Positions 25,213-33,555 of a DNA stretch of 49,403 bases are shown here, piece by piece. How positions within the stretch are numbered: the first letter of the stretch is position 1; each line of letters starts with the position of its first letter. The DNA lies in contig CAYUIQ010000029.1 in NCBI GenBank assembly GCA_964444795.1, positions 1-49,403 of the forward strand. Reading direction: 5' to 3'. This DNA comes from JABMRP01 sp964444795. GTDB lineage: Bacteria > Planctomycetota > Planctomycetia > Pirellulales > Thermoguttaceae. Under the pieces are notes generated by a model. It worked only from the letters and a program-made list of their open reading frames with translations. It did not search any database and had not been told where the DNA came from. Position numbers and translations under genes: made by a program.

Positions 25213-25687
25213 CGAGAGGACCCACCTGCGATATCAACCGACGGCCCGCCTCGACACCTTCGAGGCGGGCCGTTTTTCTATTGGGTTAACCCGACATTGA
25301 CGAAAACGTGTGGCACGGCTTGCTTGTTGGCCGTGTTTTCGCGTTGCCAAGGGCGGCACTGCTGGCAACTCGACGTTTTCAACGGGCGGCTAACAGCCGG
25401 TTGAGAAACACGGATTAGCAGATTCTCCCAACTTGCCACCCATCCTATGGCGGGTATCTCATTAACCCTTCAGGGTGCCAATAAAGCCCCAATCTCACTC
25501 AGCCTACCCGTGGAACCCAAAAAGTCGCTAGAACCGGCACATTACGCACAACTAGACTTATGCGGTAATCTTCTCTGGTCCGATCAACGGATAGAAACCA
25601 CAATTGCATCAGAAACGGGCGCGACCGGTATTACTGGATTGGTCGGTTGGGCCCGGGGCTGGCGGTGTCAAGGAGGAGATGTCTGGC
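25213..25687. other. Flagellin 1-flagellin 2 intergenic region
   Basis: 475 bp. It starts with the intrinsic terminator (25242-25277). The rest holds no convincing gene. Two weak promoter-like sites were seen: TAAAG at 25482 with GCC at 25502 (sigma-28 spacing, poor -10), and a TGGCACG/TTGC pair at 25311-25323 with sigma-54-like boxes 2 bp too close. Flagellin 2 must have its own promoter here or rely on read-through. Confidence 0.45.
25242..25277 (+). terminator. Intrinsic terminator after flagellin 1
   Basis: A perfect 13-bp stem (CGGCCCGCCTCGA at 25242-25254, its complement at 25260-25272) with a 5-nt loop is followed by TTTTT (25273-25277). It lies 30 bp after the flagellin 1 stop. This is a textbook Rho-independent terminator. 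Confidence 0.93.
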
Positions 25688-28600
25688 ATGACACGGATCA
25701 ACACGAACGTCAGTTCACTCAACGCGCAAAAGAGCTTGGCTCGATCCAATGCCGACCTGCAAGCGGCGTTGACCCGTTTGAGCACCGGCCTGCGGATCAA
25801 CGTGGGCAAGGACGATCCGGCCGGTTTGATCGCCAGTGAGGTGTTGCGTAGCGACATCGTCAGTGTCGAGCGGGCGATCACCAACAGCGAGCGGGCCAAT
25901 CAGATGATTGGCACGGCCGACAGTGCCTTGGGCCAGGTGAGTTCGCTGTTGAACGACATCCGCGGTCTGGTCTCCGAGGCGGCCAACGAAGGGGCCATGA
26001 GCGTCGAACAGATCGCCGCCAATCAGTTGCAGCTCGACTCTTCGCTGGAATCGATCGACCGAATTGCCAAAGTCACGCAGTTTCAGGGGCGCCGGCTACT
26101 GGACGGCACGCTCGATTTCATCAGCAAGGACGTTGACCGAACCAGCATTCTCGATCTACAGGTCGACCAGGCCAATTTCGGTGCGTTGACCGAGATCGGC
26201 GTGAACGTCGACGTCGTTACGCAAGCGACCAAAGCGCGGTTGACGTATGCTGTCGCGACGCTCCCCCAGGACGTCGTCCTGGAGATTGCCGGCAAGGAGG
26301 GCTCCGAGGCGTTCAGTTTCAGCGCCGGCAGTTCGGCCACGGAGATGCGAGACGCGATCAATCTGGTCTCTGATGCGCTGGGCATCGAGGCTTCGCTGGC
26401 CGATCGCGTGGCCGAGACGGCCACCGCGGGTCAGGCCAAAGTGCTCAACTCCGACGGCACCAGCGGCTTCACCGTTGAGGCCGCCACCGCGGGCGAAGCG
26501 GCCGGAAATTTCACCGTCAACTACTCCCTGGCCAGCGGCGACCAAGTCGCCGACAACACGGCCACCTGGAACGCCGGGAATCCCAACGTCATCGACGTCG
26601 CCGTCGCCGCCGACCAGTGGACCACCTATGCTTCCGACGTTATGACCCTCGGCGCCGGCAACATCCAATTGGCCCAGGGAGCGGACACGGCCGACGACAC
26701 CATCCAGATTTCCGCCTTGGTCGACGGCGATGTGTACAACGGCCTGACGCTTACCGTCGCCAGCACCGGCGGCGGCGCCAATACCGCTTCCTACGACTAT
26801 GAGACCAACACCATCACGGTCGATTTGGATGCATCGCCGACCATTGCCGACATCAAGTCTGCGATTGAAACCGATCTGGCCAGTTTATTCGCCGTCACGC
26901 TGGACGGCACTCCCGACGACACGATCAAAGCGGGTTCTCTGGTCTTCACGCACGCCGGTACCGGCACTGCCGGTGTCGACGGGGGCGTGGTCAGTGCCAA
27001 CGGCACGATCACGAACGTCGCCGACAAGATCGACAATCTGGCCGAGATCGCGGCCATCACGGCCACCGGCGGAGCCAACTTGATCGAGATCACCACGGCT
27101 TCCGGCACGATCGGATCGGTCAACTCGACCGACGACGCCTCGGCCAGCGACGATCCCAACAACTTGGTTCAGCTTGCCGGCACCGAGAAGGCCGAGAATC
27201 TCGACGTGACCTTCGCCGCCGCCGGAGCCAGCCAGTCGTTTTCCATCGACTACCAGCTCAACGAGCGGACCAACGGCTATTCGACCGCCTACCTGACCTC
27301 GACCCAGGACGACAAAGCCGCCGTGGTCAAGGTCGTCTATTCGGCCGAGCAGGGCCAGCAGTGGGACGGCATCGACGTCAGCTATGTCTCCGACGCAACC
27401 GACAGGAGCGTCATCTGGGACAAGGAGAACAAGGCCCTGACCGTCTACAATGCGGCCACGGCCACGGCCAACGATATTCGCGACCAGATCAACAACGCCC
27501 TGGGCAGCACGTTCACGGCCACGGTGATCGGTACCGGCGGTGCCACGGCCACGGCCTTTACGACCGGCGACAGCGCGACCACGGCCGACGGCCGGATCTA
27601 CGACTCGATGACCGTCAATCTGGCCACCGACGCCAACGGCGTGGTGACCACCACGGCGGCCGAAGCGGTCAATGCAATCAACGCCTCGGCGGCGTTCACC
27701 GGCCTGGAAATCAGTGCCTCGCACGGCTTCTCCAGCGACGGCTCCGGAGTCATGGAAACCGGCACCTTGTCGCTCGGCCAGCTTGGCGTTACGTCCGCCG
27801 ATGCCGCGGCCGCGGGGACCACCGCGGCGATCAACGGCGAGAAGGCCCAGATCACGGTGACGGCCCTGACCGACGGCCCGGCCTACGACAACGTCAAGGT
27901 CGTCTTCGTCGAGGATGCCACGGTGACCCAAAACGCCGGTGAATACGCTACTTATGATCCTTCGAGCAAGATTCTCACGTTCACCGTCAACCCGGCGAGC
28001 ACGGCGGCCGAGGTCGTCAACAACTGGTCCACCAGTTCGCAGTCCACCGCTGCCGCGGCCTTGTTCTCCGCGGCCGTCGTCAACACGGGCAGCGGCATTG
28101 TGGATGCTCTGGACGTGGGCTACTTGAGTGGTGGCACCACCTACAGCGGCACGACGACTGGTGGTTTGGCGGCCGAGGGCAACTTCGACGCCGGCGACGT
28201 CGTGGGCACCGGCGGCTTGGACTTCCAGTCGACCGATTACGGGTCGGACATGTTCGTGTCAGTCAAGGCGCTGAGCGGCACGTTTGTCACGGTCGACGAA
28301 AACGACGCCACCACGGAGCGCGATTACGGAACCGACATCAACGCCCGCATCAACGGCATTCAAGCAATCGGTAAAGGGTTGCGGGCGACGATCAATACGT
28401 CGGTTCTCGATCTCAGTTTTTCGGTAATCGAGTCCGTGACCGATGGGGCGACGACGAGTTTCACGATTACCGGTGGCGGTGCGCAGTTCCAGTTGGGACC
28501 CGACGTTGTTTCCAATCAGCAAGCCCGGCTGGGAATCCAGAGCGTCAATACGGCCAAACTGGGCGGTGTCAGCGGGCGTTTGTACGAGTTGCGTTCCGGC

Positions 28601-28906
28601 GGAACGAAATCCCTGGAAAACGACACCAACGCGGCGGCCCGCGTCGTCGAGGAAGTGATTACCCAGGTCACCACCATGCGCGGGCGGCTCGGTGCCTTCC
28701 AGCGAACGACTCTGGAGACCAACATCCGCGCGTTGGCCGATACGCTCGAGGCGCTGACTGCGGCGGAGAGTTCGATCCGCGACGCCGATTTTGCCGCCGA
28801 AAGCGCCAATCTCACACGAGCCCAGATTCTCGTCCAATCCGGCCTGTCCGTGTTGAGCATTGCCAACCAGAACCCGCGAAATGTTCTGGCCCTGCTGCAG
28901 CAATAG
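25688..28906 (+). CDS. Flagellin 2 (giant paralogue of flagellin 1)
   Basis: 1072 residues from the ATG at 25688, fixed by AAGGAGGAG (25670-25678) and by the conserved N-terminus MTRINTNVSSLNAQKSLARSNADLQ. The N-terminal ~230 and C-terminal ~230 residues align with flagellin 1 throughout but differ at many positions (for example SGAMSADQIEANQ versus EGAMSVEQIAANQ). Residues 231-841 are identical in protein and DNA. The C-terminus ends in SVLSIANQNPRNVLALLQQ. Its leader differs from that of flagellin 1: it has a much stronger ribosome site, and that site contains an AAGGA core that CsrA could bind. Both proteins probably co-assemble into the filament, with FliS as chaperone and FliD as cap. 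Confidence 0.95.
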   Translation: MTRINTNVSSLNAQKSLARSNADLQAALTRLSTGLRINVGKDDPAGLIASEVLRSDIVSVERAITNSERANQMIGTADSALGQVSSLLNDIRGLVSEAANEGAMSVEQIAANQLQLDSSLESIDRIAKVTQFQGRRLLDGTLDFISKDVDRTSILDLQVDQANFGALTEIGVNVDVVTQATKARLTYAVATLPQDVVLEIAGKEGSEAFSFSAGSSATEMRDAINLVSDALGIEASLADRVAETATAGQAKVLNSDGTSGFTVEAATAGEAAGNFTVNYSLASGDQVADNTATWNAGNPNVIDVAVAADQWTTYASDVMTLGAGNIQLAQGADTADDTIQISALVDGDVYNGLTLTVASTGGGANTASYDYETNTITVDLDASPTIADIKSAIETDLASLFAVTLDGTPDDTIKAGSLVFTHAGTGTAGVDGGVVSANGTITNVADKIDNLAEIAAITATGGANLIEITTASGTIGSVNSTDDASASDDPNNLVQLAGTEKAENLDVTFAAAGASQSFSIDYQLNERTNGYSTAYLTSTQDDKAAVVKVVYSAEQGQQWDGIDVSYVSDATDRSVIWDKENKALTVYNAATATANDIRDQINNALGSTFTATVIGTGGATATAFTTGDSATTADGRIYDSMTVNLATDANGVVTTTAAEAVNAINASAAFTGLEISASHGFSSDGSGVMETGTLSLGQLGVTSADAAAAGTTAAINGEKAQITVTALTDGPAYDNVKVVFVEDATVTQNAGEYATYDPSSKILTFTVNPASTAAEVVNNWSTSSQSTAAAALFSAAVVNTGSGIVDALDVGYLSGGTTYSGTTTGGLAAEGNFDAGDVVGTGGLDFQSTDYGSDMFVSVKALSGTFVTVDENDATTERDYGTDINARINGIQAIGKGLRATINTSVLDLSFSVIESVTDGATTSFTITGGGAQFQLGPDVVSNQQARLGIQSVNTAKLGGVSGRLYELRSGGTKSLENDTNAAARVVEEVITQVTTMRGRLGAFQRTTLETNIRALADTLEALTAAESSIRDADFAAESANLTRAQILVQSGLSVLSIANQNPRNVLALLQQ
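26379..28212 (+). repeat. Copy 2 of 1,834-bp exact internal flagellin duplication
   Basis: Exact partner of 22688-24521. The flanking coding sequence on both sides aligns with flagellin 1 but has many silent and replacement differences. Confidence 0.95.
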
Positions 28907-29058
28907 GCCGTCTTATCCGTGCGATCTTGCCAAAGCGACGTCAATCCGCGCCCAGGCCGCACATCGGGAAGAATTGCTAAACCTCCCGCCCCTTCTCCGC
29001 CGACGTTACCCGATGCGACGGGATATAGCCCCCAGCCTCGAATTGCGCGCGTACGCCC

Positions 29059-31824
29059 ATGGGACGCATCCAATCCAATATCGGCTTGATCACCGGCATG
29101 CCGATCGGCGATACGGTCGATCAACTCATGGCGTTGGCCGCCAAGCCGCGGGACATGCTGGCCGAGCGGACCGAAAAGCTCAAGGTCGAGCAAGTGGCCG
29201 TGACCGAGCTGTCGGCCTATTTGCTCTCCGTGCGATATGTCACCGACAACCTGGGCAAGGAAGAGGTATTCGACCAGCGGGCCGTCAGCAGTAGCAACGA
29301 GGCGGTTCTTTCGGCCACGGTTACCGGCAATCCGGCCGTCGGCCTTCACCAGTTTACCCCCCTGCGAACCGCCCAGTCGCAGCAGTTGCTCTCCTCGGGA
29401 TTTCGTAGCGATGTCGAGCCACTGGGTGGCGGCACCCTCTCGTTCCGGTTTGGCGATCACGTCCAGCGCGGGACCGAATTAAGCCGATTTGGCGAAGGCG
29501 ACGGCGTGGTTCGCGGACGGATTCGTATTACCGACCGCAGCGGTGCCACGGCGGAGATCGATCTGTCGACCGTGCAGACGGTGGACGACGTGCTCGAAGC
29601 GATCAACAGCGACGCGCGACTGAACCTTTCGGCGGTCGCCGCGGGGGACGGCATCCGGCTGATCGACCACACGGGCCAATCGATCTCCAATCTCAAAGTT
29701 CAGGAAGTCTCCGGCGGCACCACGGCCGCTTCCTTGGGATTGGACGGCATCGACGTCGCTGCTTCGACGGCCGACGGTCGCGACATGCTCGCGCTGTACG
29801 AAGACCTGGAACTCGACCTGCTCAACGACGGCAGCGGCGTCTACATCAGCCCCGTGTTTGCCGATTTTTCGTTTCAACTACGCGACGGTACGGCGGGTGA
29901 GGTCGACTTCTCGCCGATCGAGTCGGGCAGTAACCAAGTGGACAAAATGGTCACCCTCGGCCAGATCATGGAGGCCATCAACGCCGTCGAGCCCGAGAAG
30001 CTCCGCGTGGCCATCGGCCCGGACGGCGAGCGGTTGGTGTTGACCGATTTGACCGAAGGCGACGGCACATTTGCACTGGCCGACGGCGTCGAGCCGGGGA
30101 CCCTACGCGATTTGGGACTGGACGGCACGGCTGTTGACGGTGTGATCACGGGAGGACGAATTCACGGCGGAATGAAAACCGTTCTACTGGGAAGCCTCAA
30201 CGGCGGCCGGGGGCTGGGAACGCTGGGGACCCTGGAACTGACCGATCGCAGCGGCGCTTCCGACACGATCGATCTCTCCGCTGCCGAAACGCTCGACGAC
30301 GTGATCGGGGCACTCAACGCCGCCGGTGTCGCGGTCACCGCCCGGATCAACGCGGCCCGAAACGGCATCGAGTTGCTCGACACCTCGGGAGCATACGCCG
30401 GCAACTTCATCGTCGCCAACGGCGATTCCAGCGGCACGGCCGACAAGCTGCAGATCGCCGCGGATGAAGCCGCCACGTCGGTCCAAAGCGGCGACATGCA
30501 CCTCCAGGTTATCTCCCACAATACCCTGTTGAGCGATCTCAACGGCGGGGCCGGCATGGCCCGGGGCAGAATCTCGATCCAGGACAGTCAGGGAAACTCG
30601 GCCCAGGCCAACTTCTCCGGCTCCGCGTTTTCGACGGTCGGAGACGTGATCCGCCAGATCAACCACGCCCCGCTGCAAATCCACGCCGAGATCAACGAAA
30701 CGGGTGACGGGATCCGGATCACTGACCTGGGTGGCGGCCCCGGCAAATTAAAGGTCACCGACGTCAATTCCACCACCGCGGCCGACCTGCACCTGCTCGG
30801 AGATGCCGTCTACCAGCAGGTCGACGGCGAGTCGACCATGGTCGTCGACGGTTCGACAACCTACACGGTCGAACTCGACGACACCGATTCGCTAGCGGCT
30901 CTTCGGCAAAAGATCGAGGATCTTCACGCCGGTGTTGGTGCCGCGACGTTCGTCGACGGATCGAACAAACCGTTCCGGTTGCTGTTGCAGAGCCAGCAAG
31001 CCGGATCGGCCGGTGAGTTGATGATCGATGCCTCGGGCCTGGATTTCTCGTTTCAGGAAACGGCCCGTGCCCGAGATGCGTTGTTGGTACTCGGCGAAGC
31101 CGGTACGTCGTCGGCCAACGTGTTGATTTCTTCGTCGTCCAACACGTTCGACGAAGTGCTTACCGGTATTTCGTTGCACATCAACCAAGCGTCTACCTCG
31201 CCGGTCATGATCTCGGTAGCCCAATCCGACACCGATCTGGTCGCCAACGTTCGGGTCATGGTCGAGAACTACAACAAGTTCCGCGAGCGGCTGAACGAAT
31301 TGACCGCCTACGACGAGTTGAACGACGTGCGGGCGATACTGTCCGGAGATAGCGCCGCGCTGCGGTTGGATACGGAACTTTCCTATCTGTTGAGCGGCCG
31401 GTTCACCGCGGCCGGGTCGATTCAATCGCTAGGCGAGTTGGGCATCTCGTTCACCGATACCGGAACGCTGACCCTGGACGAGACCAAGCTCACGAGCCGG
31501 TTTGCCAGCGACCCGTCGGGCGTAAAGGCCTTCTTCACCGAGGAGAATTTCGGCTTCTCCGCGAAATTCGACCAACTGACCGAGCAGCTCTCCAACCCCG
31601 ACCAATCGCTCTTGACCCAGCGTTTCAACACGCTAAGGGACAAGATCGAGCGCCAAGAGCAACGGATCGAGTTCCTCAACGCCAGACTGGAAAGAGAACG
31701 CGAGCGTCTTTATCTGCAATTCTATCAAATGGAGATGGCCATCGGAAAATTGCAGAGCAATATGTCGGCGATCGACTTGATCCAGCCGATCACGCCTCTG
31801 GCTTCCGGAGGATCGGGCGATTGA
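29059..31824 (+). CDS. fliD: Flagellar filament cap protein FliD (long form)
   Basis: 921 residues, about twice E. coli FliD (468). The N-terminal domain (GRIQSNIGLITGMPIGDTVDQLMALAAKPRDMLAERTEKLKVEQVAVTELSAYL) and the C-terminal helical part (LVANVRVMVENYNKFRERLNELTAYD ... LSYLLSGRFTAAGSIQSLGELGISFTDTGTLTLDE ... LQSNMSAI) are typical. The centre contains four IN-like repeats, at about 29514-29750, 29862-30170, 30227-30465 and 30565-30810. Each has the order I-I-D-SG, IDLS-A-T-DDV, IN, a GI-L-D turn and then TA--LGL. A fifth partial copy precedes the D2/D3 part. FliD forms the distal cap that folds flagellin. It is followed by fliS after ~125 bp. Confidence 0.94.
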   Translation: MGRIQSNIGLITGMPIGDTVDQLMALAAKPRDMLAERTEKLKVEQVAVTELSAYLLSVRYVTDNLGKEEVFDQRAVSSSNEAVLSATVTGNPAVGLHQFTPLRTAQSQQLLSSGFRSDVEPLGGGTLSFRFGDHVQRGTELSRFGEGDGVVRGRIRITDRSGATAEIDLSTVQTVDDVLEAINSDARLNLSAVAAGDGIRLIDHTGQSISNLKVQEVSGGTTAASLGLDGIDVAASTADGRDMLALYEDLELDLLNDGSGVYISPVFADFSFQLRDGTAGEVDFSPIESGSNQVDKMVTLGQIMEAINAVEPEKLRVAIGPDGERLVLTDLTEGDGTFALADGVEPGTLRDLGLDGTAVDGVITGGRIHGGMKTVLLGSLNGGRGLGTLGTLELTDRSGASDTIDLSAAETLDDVIGALNAAGVAVTARINAARNGIELLDTSGAYAGNFIVANGDSSGTADKLQIAADEAATSVQSGDMHLQVISHNTLLSDLNGGAGMARGRISIQDSQGNSAQANFSGSAFSTVGDVIRQINHAPLQIHAEINETGDGIRITDLGGGPGKLKVTDVNSTTAADLHLLGDAVYQQVDGESTMVVDGSTTYTVELDDTDSLAALRQKIEDLHAGVGAATFVDGSNKPFRLLLQSQQAGSAGELMIDASGLDFSFQETARARDALLVLGEAGTSSANVLISSSSNTFDEVLTGISLHINQASTSPVMISVAQSDTDLVANVRVMVENYNKFRERLNELTAYDELNDVRAILSGDSAALRLDTELSYLLSGRFTAAGSIQSLGELGISFTDTGTLTLDETKLTSRFASDPSGVKAFFTEENFGFSAKFDQLTEQLSNPDQSLLTQRFNTLRDKIERQEQRIEFLNARLERERERLYLQFYQMEMAIGKLQSNMSAIDLIQPITPLASGGSGD

Positions 31825-31830
31825 GTAACC

Positions 31831-31870
31831 GGTCGCCGGGTACGAAAAACCCGCCCGTGCTCCGGCGACC
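31831..31870 (+). other. Nested hairpin between fliD and fliS
   Basis: GGTCGCCGG (31831-31839) pairs with CCGGCGACC (31862-31870), and an inner GGG-loop-CCC is possible around the GAAAAA stretch. It starts 7 bp after the fliD stop and has no T-run, so it is a possible processing or stabilising element rather than a classic terminator. Confidence 0.45.
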
Positions 31871-31948
31871 GCTTAGCACCCCCCCACCCCGCGATTTCCC
31901 CATGCGTAGTGACCCAAGACCCAACCCGCAACCACGAAGGAGCCGTCC

Positions 31949-32485
31949 ATGGACAGCTCGGCCCGAGATCAGTATTTGGAAACGGAGGTGATGACCGCAA
32001 CGCCGCAACGACTGCAAGTGATGTTGATCGATGCTGCGCTGCGTTCCATCGAACAAACGCGATGCCTCTGGCAGCAAGGAGACGACGAGAAGGGCAGCGA
32101 GGCGCTGATCCGCGCCCAACGGGTCGTCACCGAATTGCTCGGCGGCCTGGACAAGGACAAGGACCCGGATCTGGTGAAGAAGGTGGCCTCGATCTACCTG
32201 TTCCTTTTCCGCACCTTGGTCGATGCCCATACCCAGCATAGCGAGCAGAAGCTCGACGAGGCCCGGCGCGTGCTGGAAATCGAACGCGAGACGTGGCAGC
32301 AGGTCTGCCTGCAACTGGGCAGCAGCAGAACGACCGACGATCTCGACCTCAGCACGGAGAGCCACCAGCAGACGCCCGTCTCGCCGGCGCTGCCCGTCCC
32401 TCCGGCGCTGCCCGTCCCGCATCTGCCGCTTCAGACCGAAATGATCGTGGAACCGCCCGTCGGTGGGTTCTCGATGGAGATGTAG
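31949..32485 (+). CDS. fliS: Flagellin-specific chaperone FliS
   Basis: 178 residues; GAAGGAG lies 8 nt before the ATG. The FliS fold is recognisable: YLETEVMTATPQRLQVMLIDAALRSIEQTRCLW at the start, then RAQRVVTELLGGLDKDKDPDLVKKVASIYLFLFRTLVDAHTQ, and a last helix with ARRVLEIERETWQQVC. FliS binds the disordered C-terminus of flagellin and stops premature polymerisation in the cytoplasm. The final ~50 residues are an extra Pro/Val-rich tail with a short tandem (PALPVPPALPVPH) not found in standard FliS. It is the last gene of the flagellar block. Confidence 0.93.
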   Translation: MDSSARDQYLETEVMTATPQRLQVMLIDAALRSIEQTRCLWQQGDDEKGSEALIRAQRVVTELLGGLDKDKDPDLVKKVASIYLFLFRTLVDAHTQHSEQKLDEARRVLEIERETWQQVCLQLGSSRTTDDLDLSTESHQQTPVSPALPVPPALPVPHLPLQTEMIVEPPVGGFSMEM

Positions 32486-32511
32486 TCTCCCCATCGGACA
32501 GATTCCAAAGG

Positions 32512-32542
32512 GCCCCCGCCTTGCACAGCGGGGGCTTTTTTT
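32512..32542 (+). terminator. Intrinsic terminator after fliS
   Basis: GCCCCCGC (32512-32519) and GCGGGGGC (32528-32535) form an 8-bp GC stem with an 8-nt loop, followed by seven T (32536-32542). It closes the flagellar cluster. Confidence 0.92.
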
Positions 32543-32593
32543 GTGCAATGGAACAAGTGCCTTTGTCCGTCCGACCTCCCTGGGAATCCGCTC

Positions 32594-33445
32594 GTGAGCC
32601 AATTGATTCGCGTGGGCCATAGCCCCGACCCCGACGACGCCTTCATGTTCTACGCCCTGGCCCGCGACAAGATCGACACGGGTCGCTACCGTTTCGAGCA
32701 CGAGCTGGTCGATATCGAGACGCTCAACCGGCGGGCGTTTTCCGGCGAATTGGAACTCACGGCCGTCAGCCTTCACGCCTACGCCCATCTGACCGAACAC
32801 TATATGCTGTGCCCCTGCGGCGCCAGCATGGGCGACCGTTACGGACCGATGGTCGTGGCCACCTCGAAATGTTCGGTAGAGGACCTTCGCGGCCGGACGA
32901 TCGCCATCCCCGGCACACTGACCACCGCGTATCTGGCGCTGCGAATGTGTCTGGGCGCCGATTTCGACCACGTGGTCGTGCCCTTCGACGAGATCCTCGA
33001 CGTCACCGTCGCCGGCAATTATCAAGGCAAACCGGTCGGTGCCGGGCTGATCATCCACGAAGGCCAACTCACGTACAGCGACCAGGACCTTGAGTTGATC
33101 GTCGACATGGGCCAGTGGTGGTTCGACGAGACGAGCCTGCCGCTGCCCTTGGGGGCCAATGCCATCCGCAAGAACCTCGGCCCCGAAACGATCGGCGAAG
33201 TGAACCGTCTGCTCAAGGCCAGTATCCAGTTCGCCCTGGACCATCGCCAGGAGGCGCTGGACTACGCGTTGAGCTTCGGCCGCGGCCTGGATCGCGCCAA
33301 GGGCGATCAATTCGTCGGCATGTACGTCAACGACTGGACACTCGACTTCGGCCCCCGCGGCCGCGAAGCCGTCGCCCAACTGCTGGTCCGCGGACACGCC
33401 GCCGGCGTCATCCCCAAGCCGATCGTGCCGGAGTTCGTCGCGTAG
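32594..33445 (+). CDS. mqnD: 1,4-dihydroxy-6-naphthoate synthase MqnD (menaquinone, futalosine pathway)
   Basis: 283 residues from a GTG at 32594 (VSQLIRVGHSPDPDDAFMFYAL); another in-frame GTG at 32543 lies right at the terminator T-run and is unlikely. The N-terminal SPDPDDAFM motif is the hallmark of MqnD. The protein has the type-2 periplasmic-binding fold pattern, with GDRYGPMVV, IAIPGTLTTAYLALR and LGANAIRKNL. MqnD splits cyclic de-hypoxanthine futalosine to give dihydroxynaphthoate in the alternative menaquinone route. No other mqn gene is in the window. The position between the flagellar and kinase genes appears incidental, although menaquinone is the likely electron acceptor of the complex I encoded nearby. 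Confidence 0.92.
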   Translation: MSQLIRVGHSPDPDDAFMFYALARDKIDTGRYRFEHELVDIETLNRRAFSGELELTAVSLHAYAHLTEHYMLCPCGASMGDRYGPMVVATSKCSVEDLRGRTIAIPGTLTTAYLALRMCLGADFDHVVVPFDEILDVTVAGNYQGKPVGAGLIIHEGQLTYSDQDLELIVDMGQWWFDETSLPLPLGANAIRKNLGPETIGEVNRLLKASIQFALDHRQEALDYALSFGRGLDRAKGDQFVGMYVNDWTLDFGPRGREAVAQLLVRGHAAGVIPKPIVPEFVA

Positions 33446-33459
33446 GGCACATCCGTTTC

Positions 33460-33482
33460 CCCCTCTCCCGCTGGGAGAGGGG
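33460..33482. repeat. Hairpin repeat after mqnD
   Basis: CCCCTCTCCC (33460-33469) and GGGAGAGGGG (33473-33482) form a 10-bp stem around a 3-nt loop, followed by GCCGGGGGCGAGGG. This is a familiar type of extragenic hairpin; a related CCCTCT/AGAGGG hairpin occurs at 36864-36878. It lies between convergent genes. Confidence 0.6.
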
Positions 33483-33555
33483 CCGGGGGCGAGGGCGGCT
33501 TGACCATGCACTCAGTAACAGCGGGCTTGTCGCGGAGTACTCGATACCCGCGGGT

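Noticed and set aside
25311..25323. Sigma-54-like boxes TGGCACG and TTGC before flagellin 2
   Set aside because: The boxes are separated by 2 bp instead of 4, and RpoN does not tolerate such a change.
25482..25509. Sigma-28-like site TAAAGCCC ... GCCTACCC before flagellin 2
   Set aside because: Spacing equals that of the flagellin 1 promoter but only half of the -10 positions match; too weak to annotate.
28978..29006. Sigma-28-like site TAAA ... GCCGACGT before fliD
   Set aside because: The -10 is only partly matched and the spacing is two bases too long.
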